The notes: generated by a model from the sequence alone, not told the origin. Numbered from the stretch's first letter, positions 27,286 to 37,165 are shown. The stretch is 64,000 bases of DNA from Chryseobacterium sp. MA9 (GCF_024399315.1 NZ_CP075170.1:1612001-1676000); one strand, 5' to 3'. Numbers and translations are program-made.

Positions 27286-30200
27286 TTAATACATCTTATT
27301 TTCTGCATATTTATAAACGGTCTTTTCATCCCAGACAAATAATTGGATAGAGCTATATGGTGGTATTTTGTATGAATAACCCGCGCTTTTTATGTCAAAT
27401 CCCTGCGCATAACTATCACTGGCATTTAATACAAGTATTCTCTGACCTCGGAAACATTTTCCTAATGTAAATTGCTCGCCATGAACACATCTGATGACCA
27501 ACATTCTATTGTCAGAATCATAATATTGAGTTCCTGGCTGCTGCTCAATCATGCCATGAGACAATCTCATTCTGGAGTCTTCATTGGTAATCTCATCATC
27601 AAGGCGGGATAAACTTCCGTCCGGAATAAATAAAGTATTAGGTTCTTCATTTTCGGATTTAAAGTTTTTAATAGCCTTTACTGAGTCCCCAACATATACT
27701 GAACCAGCAACGTCTACTGAATCTGAAACATGTACTGACCCCCCAACGTTTACGGAGTCTGAAACATTTAGTGATCCTGCAATATTTACTTTATGCGAAT
27801 TATTAGCTGGTGTACCTATACCAATGTTTTTGTTTCCTCTATTGAAATTAATACCTTCCCAGCCCTTATAACTGCTTGAATATTTATAATACTCATCTTT
27901 TAATACAGCTAAGTAGAATTTATCTTTTTCATTATATATACCAGATTCTCCACCATTATAATTATCAACAACCATTAATCCATTACCTGTTTGATTAGTA
28001 AACTGTTGGTTTACAATAATGCCGTTATTAGACATATAATTCCAGCTATCAATATTACCTTGTGAGAAATCTGCGTCACTCCACAATTTAAACCACTTAC
28101 TAGACCATTTATCATCAATCCCCTTTCTTATTTTAAGCATAGGTATTCCTGCTCCATTGATCTCAGTTTGATTGGCAAAAGCTAATTGGTATGAAGAATC
28201 CCCCGTTGATGCAGAAGTACCATCCCAAGGAGCATACGTCATTACACCTGCATAATTTCCAGTTCCTCCAACATGCCCGGCCTGAATAAAATCAAATCTA
28301 ACTCTACGACTATTACCATTAGGTGCAACAACTGTATCCGGGTTTCTTGAACCATCTCTTGAAGTAACAAAGTAATTGGTAGCTAAGACTCCGGCTGAAT
28401 TAGAGAGATTTATCCATTGACCACCTTCCTCCTCAGGTTGAATTGACAGGGTCTGGCTCGTAAAATTAGATGATACCCAAGATTGAGTAGCCAGAAATAC
28501 ATAACCATCTGTTCTATGATATATATAAGGGGCACCTGCTGATAAACCACTTGAGAATCCTAATGTTTGAGCATTTTCTGCAGAATTAACTTTAGCGTCA
28601 GGATTAAAATTATTATTGGTCCAAAGCGCTTCTCCATCTGACAGCAAAGGAATATTACCTTTTTTCGTCATGGTTGTTGAATTAACAGCCTGCCAATACT
28701 CTAAATGATTGCTGAATAAAGGAAAATCTATTCTATGATACCATGTATTATTTCCTGCAATATGTAAAGAGTTACCATAAGTAGATGGGAATCCGGTACC
28801 TGTAGCCCAGTCTGTAACACTTAAAGGATAATCAGTTTTTACCGCAGTTGCATCCTGATGATTACCTCTTTTCGCTAAGTATTCTCCGGGATTAAAATTG
28901 TTAGTAGTCCAAGGAATGCCCCCTTGAATTTTAACAACACCACTATCTGAACTCAATAATAAATCACCATTATTTACAGCTCTAACGGCAAAACTGTCTC
29001 CTGCTCCACCTCCTGATGCCGAATTTCCATCAGCTCCAATATAAGCTATATCTTTAGACCCATCATACTTTTGCCAGGTCAGATAATTCCCTGTTTGTGC
29101 GGTACTTTTCCATCTACCTAACATCGATGGAGTCTCTATATTAAAAGCACCTGTCATTGTACCGCCATCTTTTCTGAGATAGTTCCCTAAGTCTGAAGAT
29201 GATACAAAATCTGAGGCTAATCTTTGGCCACCACCTGCAGTTAAAATATAATTATCATTATACCCAACTTTATTGAACCCTTTTGCTGAAACCTGACCTG
29301 CATCAGTGAATTCTATACCATTACTTAAATCCCAATCTTCTGCATTATTTGTAACAGAAGGTGCCAATATTAAATTGTTATTGGTAGGTTTCTGAATTGA
29401 CCAGGATTTATATGAACTATTTTTTAGTTTGAAAGGTATTCTGTTATAATAGGATTTTGCTGCCGATATAATTTCATCCGTATTTCTTGTCTGGTAATCA
29501 CTCGGTTTGAAGTTTACATTATCCCAAGCTCTTCTCCATAGTGTCCAATTGCCGTTATGCCCACTTCTATAGACTAATTCTCCTGCGTCTGCATTAGTGT
29601 CATTATATTTTATCTGTAACTGTGCTGTGGTATCCTGAGCACCCATGTGCAACATAGGACTATATAAATGCTGAACTCCTCCTGCGTTATTGTTTGCTCT
29701 ATAAATTCCAGAATTGGAATAACCTCCAAGACTATTGAAGTCATCATTATATTGTACAGCTTTAGGGATATAGCTGCTATCTGCAAAATTAGTTAACCAA
29801 CTTCTTGTAGCCACTACATCAGAAGGTAAAGTAATGATATTGGCAGGATATAAGTCAAAATTAGGCTCTATCGCATGAGACCATCCCAGATTCCAATCTT
29901 GATTATAGTTTCCATATTTAACTTCTACTTTAGCTACTTCAAATGAAAAATACGCATTCCAAAATGTATTCGGCTCTCCTAATAAAATACTGACATATCC
30001 ATCAGTTCCAATCCCAATCCTTGCGGTAGTGGTAGGAAAATTATCTGTTACTTCCCATATAGCTTTTGAACCATTAGGGACCATAGTCCCGGATACATAT
30101 TTGTAAAAAGCTACATTCACTTTTCCTAAGTACTGACTTTCATATCCATAAATATTGATATCAATACTAAACATAGCCTGATCTGGTGAAGCTTGCGGCA

Positions 30201-31869
30201 TTTTAATAGCTAAAATACCTGTATGTCCCCCAACATCATAATAGCCCTGATAAACTTTATTAAATATCCTTACCTTATTTTGGTGTTTATTTATAGATCC
30301 CCCACCATCAAATTCTAAATCCTTTGCCCCAAGATTAATATCTTGTGTTGCACCATTATAGGGAACATAATTATTTAAAGCTGATGACTTAACAAAAGTT
30401 GACGGATCTAAATTATGAGAATCCCAAACTACACCATTTACTCCATTCTTATAGTGTATTATATCATTGTTATTAGATTCTATAATAGCATTAATAGTAG
30501 GGTTTCCTATATATAATGTAGATGGATTACCATAATTTAAAACCTGGGTATTTCCTGTAGTAAATGAAGTAGAATAAATACCTTGTTTAGAATAAATCTG
30601 ACCTGACCGCCCCATAAAATGGGTAGGATGATCTGCATCTCCAAAATGGAAACCTATACCTTCATTCAAGCTATTAGCATTTCCCTGATAATAAGAAAGT
30701 CCATAAGCATCAGCATTAGCAAATGACCAAATTCTATTTCTTTCATCTACTTTGTAGAATCTATTTTGAAAACCTTCATCTGTCTGAACAAAACCTCTTG
30801 AATGTATTCCATAAGCAGGAATAAACTGGGAGTCAGCATAAGCAGAGGAAGCCAGTAAACCACCAGATAACATAACTTGAGAACTATTACCGTTTAAACC
30901 CGCTATAGGTCTGTCTGAATCTAATGCCCAATAGCCACCTGTATCTTTCTTCTGCCAAAATGTATTATCAGAAACTAACTCTTCTTTAGTAAGTAAATGT
31001 TTAAGATTTATCTGAACTCTTTTTGTACCTCCCGGATCCGGATGATCCGCAACTGAAGTAACCCTGTTTTTACCCTGGTCTAAACCTCCATACCCAACAG
31101 TTACTTTTACATCAAACCCCTGCCAATAAGATAATTGAGTAAACCAAAAACAAAGTTTACCGTTTAAGTTTAATGCAGTAATCGCATTCCAGTAATATAA
31201 TGTAGAATAGCCGCTATGAGAAATAATAGTACCGTTATAGATATAACCCTGGATCTTACAATCCAAAGGTTGATCACTCCCGTACATATTACCTTTAATC
31301 TCTAAAAGAAACTGATCTCCATAGTCTACAGAATAATCTACATCAGTTTCAATTAATGTACCTTGTGGAAAATCTCTTCCGGAATGATACCAGGAGTCTT
31401 CTTTTTTTCGGGAATCATAATCTCCGCCGCCTCCCGTAAGGAATCTTTCATCATTTGACCCGTCTTTATAATATCCGGCCGATCTCACGTAATCAAAAGC
31501 ATTGCCATTGATATTCATAAAGTGATAACCGTTGGCCCTATATTGTAATGTACCGGCATAAAGGCCCGGCTGATGAAAAGATATTGCGGGGTAAATTGTA
31601 TCAGATGCTCCATTACCTCTTAATTCTAAAGCCACTGCATTATAAGCATTACCTGTAGCTCCTGAGAAGGCTTTTCTTACAGGTATCTCTTGATACGTAT
31701 TGGTCGTCACTAAATTTAAATCAGACACAATTTCCGCATGGGTTCTTGTGCTGATTTTTTTCGTTACAGAATTCCAAACCATTACAGAACCTGCATCGTT
31801 TGGAACACTTTTCACAATTATTTCGCCTTCTACAGCGATGTGATTGTTAAAATATTCAGGAGCAATCAT
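27286..31869 (-). CDS. Giant tail-fibre protein, cassette 2
   Basis: The 1527-aa product is the largest in the window. It contains many phage-fibre motifs: a SSALNNYVPYNGATQDINLG repeat near 490, a knob-like region near 720-790 (YRSGHNGNWTLWRRAWDNVN), LRKDGGTMTGAFNIETPSML near 900, and a terminal region paralogous to the fibre at 21223 (STGDSSYQLAFANQT). Residues about 1373-1415 are a tandem of short units (SLNVSDSVNVGGSV and VHVSDSVDVAGSV), likely a beta-helix rod. A distinct about 110-aa tip follows. Its ATG overlaps the stop of the upstream gene (TAATG). It is the probable receptor-binding long fibre. Confidence 0.85.
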   Translation of the reverse strand: MIAPEYFNNHIAVEGEIIVKSVPNDAGSVMVWNSVTKKISTRTHAEIVSDLNLVTTNTYQEIPVRKAFSGATGNAYNAVALELRGNGASDTIYPAISFHQPGLYAGTLQYRANGYHFMNINGNAFDYVRSAGYYKDGSNDERFLTGGGGDYDSRKKEDSWYHSGRDFPQGTLIETDVDYSVDYGDQFLLEIKGNMYGSDQPLDCKIQGYIYNGTIISHSGYSTLYYWNAITALNLNGKLCFWFTQLSYWQGFDVKVTVGYGGLDQGKNRVTSVADHPDPGGTKRVQINLKHLLTKEELVSDNTFWQKKDTGGYWALDSDRPIAGLNGNSSQVMLSGGLLASSAYADSQFIPAYGIHSRGFVQTDEGFQNRFYKVDERNRIWSFANADAYGLSYYQGNANSLNEGIGFHFGDADHPTHFMGRSGQIYSKQGIYSTSFTTGNTQVLNYGNPSTLYIGNPTINAIIESNNNDIIHYKNGVNGVVWDSHNLDPSTFVKSSALNNYVPYNGATQDINLGAKDLEFDGGGSINKHQNKVRIFNKVYQGYYDVGGHTGILAIKMPQASPDQAMFSIDINIYGYESQYLGKVNVAFYKYVSGTMVPNGSKAIWEVTDNFPTTTARIGIGTDGYVSILLGEPNTFWNAYFSFEVAKVEVKYGNYNQDWNLGWSHAIEPNFDLYPANIITLPSDVVATRSWLTNFADSSYIPKAVQYNDDFNSLGGYSNSGIYRANNNAGGVQHLYSPMLHMGAQDTTAQLQIKYNDTNADAGELVYRSGHNGNWTLWRRAWDNVNFKPSDYQTRNTDEIISAAKSYYNRIPFKLKNSSYKSWSIQKPTNNNLILAPSVTNNAEDWDLSNGIEFTDAGQVSAKGFNKVGYNDNYILTAGGGQRLASDFVSSSDLGNYLRKDGGTMTGAFNIETPSMLGRWKSTAQTGNYLTWQKYDGSKDIAYIGADGNSASGGGAGDSFAVRAVNNGDLLLSSDSGVVKIQGGIPWTTNNFNPGEYLAKRGNHQDATAVKTDYPLSVTDWATGTGFPSTYGNSLHIAGNNTWYHRIDFPLFSNHLEYWQAVNSTTMTKKGNIPLLSDGEALWTNNNFNPDAKVNSAENAQTLGFSSGLSAGAPYIYHRTDGYVFLATQSWVSSNFTSQTLSIQPEEEGGQWINLSNSAGVLATNYFVTSRDGSRNPDTVVAPNGNSRRVRFDFIQAGHVGGTGNYAGVMTYAPWDGTSASTGDSSYQLAFANQTEINGAGIPMLKIRKGIDDKWSSKWFKLWSDADFSQGNIDSWNYMSNNGIIVNQQFTNQTGNGLMVVDNYNGGESGIYNEKDKFYLAVLKDEYYKYSSSYKGWEGINFNRGNKNIGIGTPANNSHKVNIAGSLNVSDSVNVGGSVHVSDSVDVAGSVYVGDSVKAIKNFKSENEEPNTLFIPDGSLSRLDDEITNEDSRMRLSHGMIEQQPGTQYYDSDNRMLVIRCVHGEQFTLGKCFRGQRILVLNASDSYAQGFDIKSAGYSYKIPPYSSIQLFVWDEKTVYKYAENKMY

Positions 31870-32888
31870 TAGTCTAATCTTGCAGTTAAAGTAATTCTAT
31901 ATTCATTCGGGGTAAGAGGTGCTAAAACATCTATTTGTACATCATTTGCTGATGTAGTCACACAGCTTACATTTATTTTTCTATTATCAGCATTACGATA
32001 ACAGATATAATCAACATTCTGGGTATTCCAACCATGATTAATGGAAAAAGTAACGGATGAGCCATCTCCGATTTGCACTGTTTTGGATTTAATTTTTGCA
32101 TCCAAAACTGTTTTCGTAGATTTTGGAGTCATTGCTTTACTAGTATCAACTCCCGCAATAGCTTCAACATCTGTTGCTATTTGAATCAGTCCTTTCACTG
32201 TATCTGTAGCATCTACAATATCAGGAATACCTTTTTCTATAATCTGATAATTTTTAGGAGCATTGGAAGCATCATCAGTATTAGCAATAAGATGATCACC
32301 AACAGAAACGGGTTCATTACCCACCCAGCCATTTGCCGTAATAACCCACACCATACCTGTTTTAATTGTAGCTGATGTAACGGGTGATGGAGCTGTCATT
32401 GAGCCTTCAGCAGCAGAAGGAATATAACCTCCCGGCTGATAAATAAGTGCTCCTGTAAGGCTTTGTCCTATTAAATTTTCAATATAAGTTCTAATCTTAT
32501 TGGATGACCATGTAAATGTACCTGACTGAATGGCATCATTCAAAAAAATAGAAACAATATCTGCATTGGTAAGATTTCGGCCTGCTATTTTAATAACATG
32601 TCCTGAACTATTGGTCAGTATCTGACTTAACAATAGAAGTCCGCTTGTTTGATCTGTTTGAAATGGATTATTAGTCAGCGGATAATCAGGATGTACATAA
32701 TTTTGAGCCAAATTAACCCATTCGGCTCCGTTCCATTGATGCAACTGACCATTATAATCAATTACCCAACCTGCAGGAACACCATCCGTACTAGGAAATG
32801 AAGTAAATTGTTGAAAACGGGTACGTTTCAACTCCCCGAAAAAATTATCCTGATGTGCGTTATTACTGATTACTGCGTTATTATTCAT
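31869..32888 (-). CDS. Tail-fibre linker protein, cassette 2
   Basis: The 339-aa product holds fibre-attachment motifs: YVHPDYPLTNNPFQTDQTSG near 65, an about 30-residue domain with VWVITANGWVGNEPVSVGDH near 180, and a phage-fibre VKGLIQIATDVEAIAGVDTS stretch near 240. The C-terminal beta domain (SVTFSINHGWNTQNVDYICY) is found on several phage fibre adaptor proteins. It sits between the docking gene (14 bp gap) and the giant fibre gene (1 bp overlap), matching the gene order of cassette 1. It probably joins docking protein and distal fibre. Confidence 0.75.
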   Translation of the reverse strand: MNNNAVISNNAHQDNFFGELKRTRFQQFTSFPSTDGVPAGWVIDYNGQLHQWNGAEWVNLAQNYVHPDYPLTNNPFQTDQTSGLLLLSQILTNSSGHVIKIAGRNLTNADIVSIFLNDAIQSGTFTWSSNKIRTYIENLIGQSLTGALIYQPGGYIPSAAEGSMTAPSPVTSATIKTGMVWVITANGWVGNEPVSVGDHLIANTDDASNAPKNYQIIEKGIPDIVDATDTVKGLIQIATDVEAIAGVDTSKAMTPKSTKTVLDAKIKSKTVQIGDGSSVTFSINHGWNTQNVDYICYRNADNRKINVSCVTTSANDVQIDVLAPLTPNEYRITLTARLD

Positions 32889-32902
32889 AGTTCTTTATTT
32901 TT

Positions 32903-33745
32903 TTATGGTTTAACTTTTAAAATGAGAATGTTAATGGGATTTGCGAGATCGCCTAACATCTTAATCTCGATGGTTTGATTGGTTGCATAATCATCAATAT
33001 TTATTTTTTTACCTGTAACACTGTCCCGGGCTTGAATGATTACATTTTCAGTTTCAAGGGTATTGGGAAATACTGCACTTCCGGTAATCTGCACCACTGC
33101 ACTTGTAGCTGTCTGTGAGATCAGCAAAACCTTATCATAGATTTGCTTATTAAATTCCTGTTGGTTTTTCGGACTGCTTAGCCAATTGTAGTCAAGTAAC
33201 AGCTTTACTTTATCTTCCCTTGATTCCCCTATTGGAAGAGCTTTTAAAGCTTCAATATCTTCACGGTTTTTTTTAATGAAGTCTACTATTTCCTGCAGTT
33301 CATCTAAAGACAGATCATTAGATAATAATACGTCTCTAATATTTTCTATCTCCAGGGCTAAGCCTTTATCAGCATCTTTCAATGCATCAACAAAACCGTT
33401 TACTTGTATTTTAGTGTACACATTACCCAATTCATCAGAACTGTCAATCGTAGCAACATTGCTAATTCCAAGTTTGCTTTTCCAACTGTCAACATGAGCC
33501 GAGGTTAGATTGCCGGCATTCAATAATGCCAGATATTCCGAATGAGCCTTTGGGTCTTTTAAATGTTCCTGAAATGCTTCCGCACTGACAAATAATTGAA
33601 AAATTTCTTCTAACCCTTCAATACTTTCCATAGGGATTATGTCATCTTTATGATAAAAAGATAAAAATGTTTCTTTAAACTGGGTTTCTGTTGGAAAATC
33701 TCCAGTTTCAAACCAACTGAAAATTGTATGTAATGGTGTACTCAT
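32903..33745 (-). CDS. Fibre docking protein, cassette 2, with FETGxxPTxxQF module
   Basis: I use ATG 33745 (MSTPLHTIFSWFETGDFPTE) because it aligns with the start of the homologous protein at 25240; the longer frame to 33844 adds 33 unrelated residues. The 280-aa product has the shared N-terminal module (residues 9-35), a middle with GNVYTKIQVNGFVDALKDAD and LDELQEIVDFIKKNRE like its homologue, and a diverged C-terminal beta domain. It opens the second three-gene fibre cassette. Confidence 0.72.
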   Translation of the reverse strand: MSTPLHTIFSWFETGDFPTETQFKETFLSFYHKDDIIPMESIEGLEEIFQLFVSAEAFQEHLKDPKAHSEYLALLNAGNLTSAHVDSWKSKLGISNVATIDSSDELGNVYTKIQVNGFVDALKDADKGLALEIENIRDVLLSNDLSLDELQEIVDFIKKNREDIEALKALPIGESREDKVKLLLDYNWLSSPKNQQEFNKQIYDKVLLISQTATSAVVQITGSAVFPNTLETENVIIQARDSVTGKKINIDDYATNQTIEIKMLGDLANPINILILKVKP

Positions 33746-34086
33746 TTGATAATTGATAATTAGTTTTGATAAAATTGATAATTGGAGAAAGGCCTGAAGA
33801 TTATTTCTATTGCGTGGTATTTTAAAGGGAGCGAAGAAAGCCATATCGTTACAGATAAAGCTATATGGCTATACGTTCACTTAGAAAGAATCAATGAAGC
33901 TGATTCCACTTTTGCTATCTCAAAATATTACAGGGATACTATAGAATCTTTGCGTGAAATTTGAACTGTATGAGCAGTTTTGAAGCCGGAACAAGGTAGG
34001 CCGCTTTGTGAAATCACCTGACTTTGGAGATTTATTTCCAGTGATTAATATATCGTTTAAACTCCCCACTATCAGGTGGGAATTGC
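33746..34086. other. Intergenic region with weak ORF and hairpin
   Basis: These 341 bp separate the endolysin gene from the docking gene. A plus-strand frame at 33782-33964 (60 aa, MEKGLKIISIAWYFKGSEES at the start) has no recognised match and opposes its neighbours; it could be a gene remnant. A CCCAC-TATCAG-GTGGG hairpin at 34065-34080, just after the endolysin stop, may be a weak terminator or processing site. Confidence 0.4.
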
Positions 34087-34527
34087 TTATTTAGAAAAGA
34101 ACAGATCGGCTTCAGCCTTTCTTCTGCGGATGAGTCCGTTTAACGTTTTTCCGGCGGCAGTAATGTATTTCTCTGTAAACCAGTTTCTGATTGCTTTCTC
34201 ATCTGCTTTTTTATTAATCAAAGAAAACAAAGTGTCAGATCCACCTGTATTGTAAGTGTGAGATACAAGAGCATCAAATTGATTTTGAGTAAGAATCAAT
34301 TTAATTTTACTGTTGACGATTTTTTCATAAGTTGGTAGAACAGATGAAAATAGCTCTATCCCTTTTTCTTTGCTGATTGCAGGATCTTTCATGGTTACCT
34401 TCTTTCCTCCCGGATAGTAAGTGTTACCATACCCTATTGTCGGAATTCCTGCAGAATCCAGATAGGGTTTTGAACTGAAGCCTTCAAATGATACAATCAG
34501 GTTTATTCCTTTTTGTGATGTTTTCAT
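34087..34527 (-). CDS. GH24 (T4-type) endolysin
   Basis: The 146-aa protein is a phage-type lysozyme. FEGFSSKPYLDSAGIPTIGY places the catalytic triad at Glu15, Asp24 and Thr30, with the same 9- and 6-residue spacing as T4 lysozyme Glu11-Asp20-Thr26. Later motifs fit too: LTQNQFDALVSHTYNTG and GLIRRRKAEADLFF. There is no signal peptide, so export needs a holin (candidate at 48816). The start overlaps the u-spanin-like gene by 4 bp (ATGA). Together they look like a phage lysis cassette inside the injection-system locus. Confidence 0.92.
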   Translation of the reverse strand: MKTSQKGINLIVSFEGFSSKPYLDSAGIPTIGYGNTYYPGGKKVTMKDPAISKEKGIELFSSVLPTYEKIVNSKIKLILTQNQFDALVSHTYNTGGSDTLFSLINKKADEKAIRNWFTEKYITAAGKTLNGLIRRRKAEADLFFSK

Positions 34528-35093
34528 GTCTTAAAATATTTGTAGGTGAAAAAGATGAGTATTAAAGTGATTCCAATAATCGTAATGAAAATCCAGGCCA
34601 GAATTTCAAACCCATTTGATTGAATTTTCTTTGTTTCTTCAGAGACTTTTGAAGCCACTTCTTTGATCATTTCTTTTGAACTCGTTTTCTGGGTTAAATC
34701 ATGAGTAACATGAGTAATTTCTTCTTTTTTAACTTCTGATTTTTCATGCTTGGCCTTTGCATAATGGTTGCTGATGGAATATTCTGCATTTCCCATGATG
34801 GAAATTCTTTGAATGGTATCTCGCCCTACCACGTTATGGAAAACAAAGGGATTAGATACATCAGATTTTCCCTTAATCAGGAGATCTCCGGATATTTCAT
34901 TTCTTTCTTCCTTCAGCGACACATTACCTGATATACTTTGATTTGATTGTGAGCTTTGTAGGCTTAAAGAATCAGCTTTTACTTTTTCTGTTTTTTTTGT
35001 ATTTTCTTTATAAGTGGCTGTAATTTTGTGTTTACTCCGGCAGCCCAACATGAGGCTGCTCAATATGATCAATAACAGAATCTTTGTTTTCAT
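34524..35093 (-). CDS. Lipoprotein with C-terminal membrane anchor, u-spanin candidate
   Basis: The 189-aa product has a lipoprotein signal (MKTKILLLIILSSLMLGC, Cys18). A hydrophilic, Lys/Glu/Ser-rich periplasmic stretch follows (residues 19-155), then one C-terminal transmembrane helix (LAWIFITIIGITLILIFF) and a short basic tail. An outer membrane lipid anchor plus a C-terminal inner membrane anchor is the topology of unimolecular spanins such as T1 gp11, which fuse inner and outer membranes in the last step of lysis. The overlap with the endolysin gene supports this. No sequence family is recognised, so the call rests on topology and context. Confidence 0.6.
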   Translation of the reverse strand: MKTKILLLIILSSLMLGCRSKHKITATYKENTKKTEKVKADSLSLQSSQSNQSISGNVSLKEERNEISGDLLIKGKSDVSNPFVFHNVVGRDTIQRISIMGNAEYSISNHYAKAKHEKSEVKKEEITHVTHDLTQKTSSKEMIKEVASKVSEETKKIQSNGFEILAWIFITIIGITLILIFFTYKYFKT

Positions 35094-35180
35094 TAATTTT
35101 AGTTTTAAAAATTAAACAGGCTTATAGCTCTGATTTCTTGAATTCTACAATCCCAGAAAGCCCAACTGGAATTCAAATTC

Positions 35181-36497
35181 TTACATAAATATTTTATCTT
35201 CTTTTACGTACTCTTTTTTGATGCTATCCAGTAACACGTCTAAACTTACTTTGTAGCCAGGTTCTTTTGATGCAATTGTTTTTAAACTTACATCCTGTAT
35301 GATATTCATAATATTAGAACCGGTTAATTCATATCGTTGGGCAATTTGTTCCAGATCAATACCTTCAAGTTCTAATTGTTCGGGTAAATTTTGCTGCCAG
35401 ATACGCAGACGCTCTTCATGCTTTGGATTATTGAATTGTATGCAGCTATGAAAGCGTCGCGTAAAGGCTTTATCCATATTATTTTTAAAGTTGGATGCCA
35501 GAATAATAAGCCCTGAAAATGTTTCTATGCGTTGCAGCAAATAAGAAACTTCCTGATTGGCGTATTTGTCATGAGCATCTTTTACAGAGGTTCTTTTTCC
35601 GAAAATAGCATCTGCTTCATCAAAAAATAAAATCCAGTTTTTATTTTCTGCTTTATCGAACAGTTTGGCCAATTGTTTTTCTGTTTCTCCAATGTACTTT
35701 GAGACCAGCATAGAAACATCCACTCTGAAAACAGGACGTTGGGTGTATTTTCCTAAAAGACTGGCTGCAAGAGTTTTTCCTGTTCCCGGTTCTCCATGAA
35801 ACAACACTCTGAACCCTGGTTTAAGTTTTGTCTGCATGTCCCAATCTTCCATAAGAATCTGGCTGCTATTGTACCAGGCCTCAATACTTTTAAGCTCCTG
35901 CAACGTAGCTTGAGGAAGTATCAAATCTGTCCATGATCGGCGTGTGAGTATTTGTTCTGCCGGAAAATCATTGCTCATTTTCGGTAATAATTCCAAGCCA
36001 AAAATGATCTTATTAAAAGCTTCTTCATGAACACTTATCTGGCTGTTCATTGATGCCTGTTCGTGAGCTGAACCTGAAAAAATAATGAGTTCTTCTTTAC
36101 TCAAAACCGAATTCGGGCCGAAATAATCCAGTGCTTTTAATCGTTCTGAAATACTATCCCCTCCTAAAACGTATTGAGCAGCCTGAACTGTAGGATAAAA
36201 GAGCCTGCCACTATCGTTGGTTGAACAGAAGTCAAACAGCGCACCGCCCGGAAATTCCAGATAAATGCGTTTCAGCAATGATGGATCCAATCGTGGCAAT
36301 AAAGCCATTAAAAGAATCACAACTTCCTGATGGGCAAGCTCTTTCCCTGAAATATAATCTCCTAATTGAAAATTTTCATGGTTACTGGTATTAAATTCAG
36401 GGGCTCCTATATTAAAATCCTCTGAAGGATTATTTATACGCCATGTAATAACCTTTTCTAAATGAGTAAATAATTTTTGTAATTGTTCTGACTCCAT
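35181..36497 (-). CDS. eCIS-associated AAA+ ATPase (Afp15-like)
   Basis: The 438-aa protein has an N-terminal about 200-residue helical domain and a C-terminal AAA+ domain: Walker A FHGEPGTGKTLAASLLGK near residue 235, Walker B ILFFDEADAIFGKR near 290, sensor-1 IILASNFKNNMD near 330, and Arg-finger region FTRRFHSCIQF near 345. A single AAA+ ATPase of this kind is a hallmark gene of extracellular contractile injection systems (Afp/PVC/MAC type), where it is thought to help assembly or cargo loading. It follows fibre-module genes and precedes the lysis genes. Confidence 0.85.
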   Translation of the reverse strand: MESEQLQKLFTHLEKVITWRINNPSEDFNIGAPEFNTSNHENFQLGDYISGKELAHQEVVILLMALLPRLDPSLLKRIYLEFPGGALFDFCSTNDSGRLFYPTVQAAQYVLGGDSISERLKALDYFGPNSVLSKEELIIFSGSAHEQASMNSQISVHEEAFNKIIFGLELLPKMSNDFPAEQILTRRSWTDLILPQATLQELKSIEAWYNSSQILMEDWDMQTKLKPGFRVLFHGEPGTGKTLAASLLGKYTQRPVFRVDVSMLVSKYIGETEKQLAKLFDKAENKNWILFFDEADAIFGKRTSVKDAHDKYANQEVSYLLQRIETFSGLIILASNFKNNMDKAFTRRFHSCIQFNNPKHEERLRIWQQNLPEQLELEGIDLEQIAQRYELTGSNIMNIIQDVSLKTIASKEPGYKVSLDVLLDSIKKEYVKEDKIFM

Positions 36498-36580
36498 TGG
36501 TTTTTATCTTTTTAAGATCTGGTGTACTGCATCATTTTACTTTTAAGATGCTTCCACTTATCCTGTGGTTGATTTCAAGA

Positions 36581-36835
36581 AACCTCAACCGGAAAGTAGC
36601 TCACATTCGAGTGTTTCTCCACAGCTGACACAGCTGCTGCTTTTGGAAAGTCGCTCCTTCATTGGAGTCCTTCTTTTTAAAGAATCAATCTGCGTTTGAA
36701 AGAGAATAAGAGATCCGAAGACCTGCCATTCTGCTTCCAGGAGGAGATTCTAATGCTTATACATCAGAAAATTCCGGGATTTCAGACGCTAAAAGGTGTC
36801 CTGCCAATGAGAATCTCTCCGATTGAGGTATGTTT
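36581..36835 (-). repeat. 255-bp direct repeat, copy 1
   Basis: By eye this copy differs from 36911-37165 at about nine positions. On the minus strand both copies hold an open frame of about 50 codons ending ...LSKSSSCVSCGETLECELLSG. In the last 25 codons most differences are synonymous (GAA/GAG, ACA/ACG). There is no good start codon upstream; the nearest ATG gives about 25 aa. Confidence 0.8.
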
Positions 36836-36910
36836 ATGTTTTATATGTTTTTAAATATTGTGCAATATCTCAAGGATGGTTACATTGTATTTCGTAGTTG
36901 GCTTAAAGAA

Positions 36911-37165
36911 AACCTCAACCGGAAAGTAGCTCACATTCGAGCGTCTCTCCACAGCTGACACAGCTGCTGCTTTTGGAAAGTCGCTCCATCACTGGAGTCC
37001 TTCTTTTTAAAGAATCAATCTGCGTTTGAAAGAGAACAAAAGATCCGAAGACCTGCCATTCTGCTTCCAGGAGGAGATTCTAATGCTTATACATCAGAAA
37101 ATTCCTGGATTTCAGACGCTAAAAGGTGTCCTGCCAAAGAGTATCTCTCCGATTGAGGTATGTTT
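36911..37165 (-). repeat. 255-bp direct repeat, copy 2
   Basis: This copy lies exactly 330 bp from copy 1 and ends 4 bp after the stop of the gene at 37170. The same minus-strand frame is open, with Phe-Val replacing Leu-Ile and a shifted internal ATG. It could be a duplicated small gene, a structured RNA or a miniature element. Confidence 0.8.

Noticed and set aside
33782..33964. 60-aa plus-strand ORF as a real gene
   Set aside because: It has no recognised domain or promoter and opposes its neighbours; kept only as a weak ORF in the intergenic entry.
36581..37165. Insertion sequence or transposon
   Set aside because: The direct repeats carry no transposase and no clear terminal inverted repeats or target duplication.
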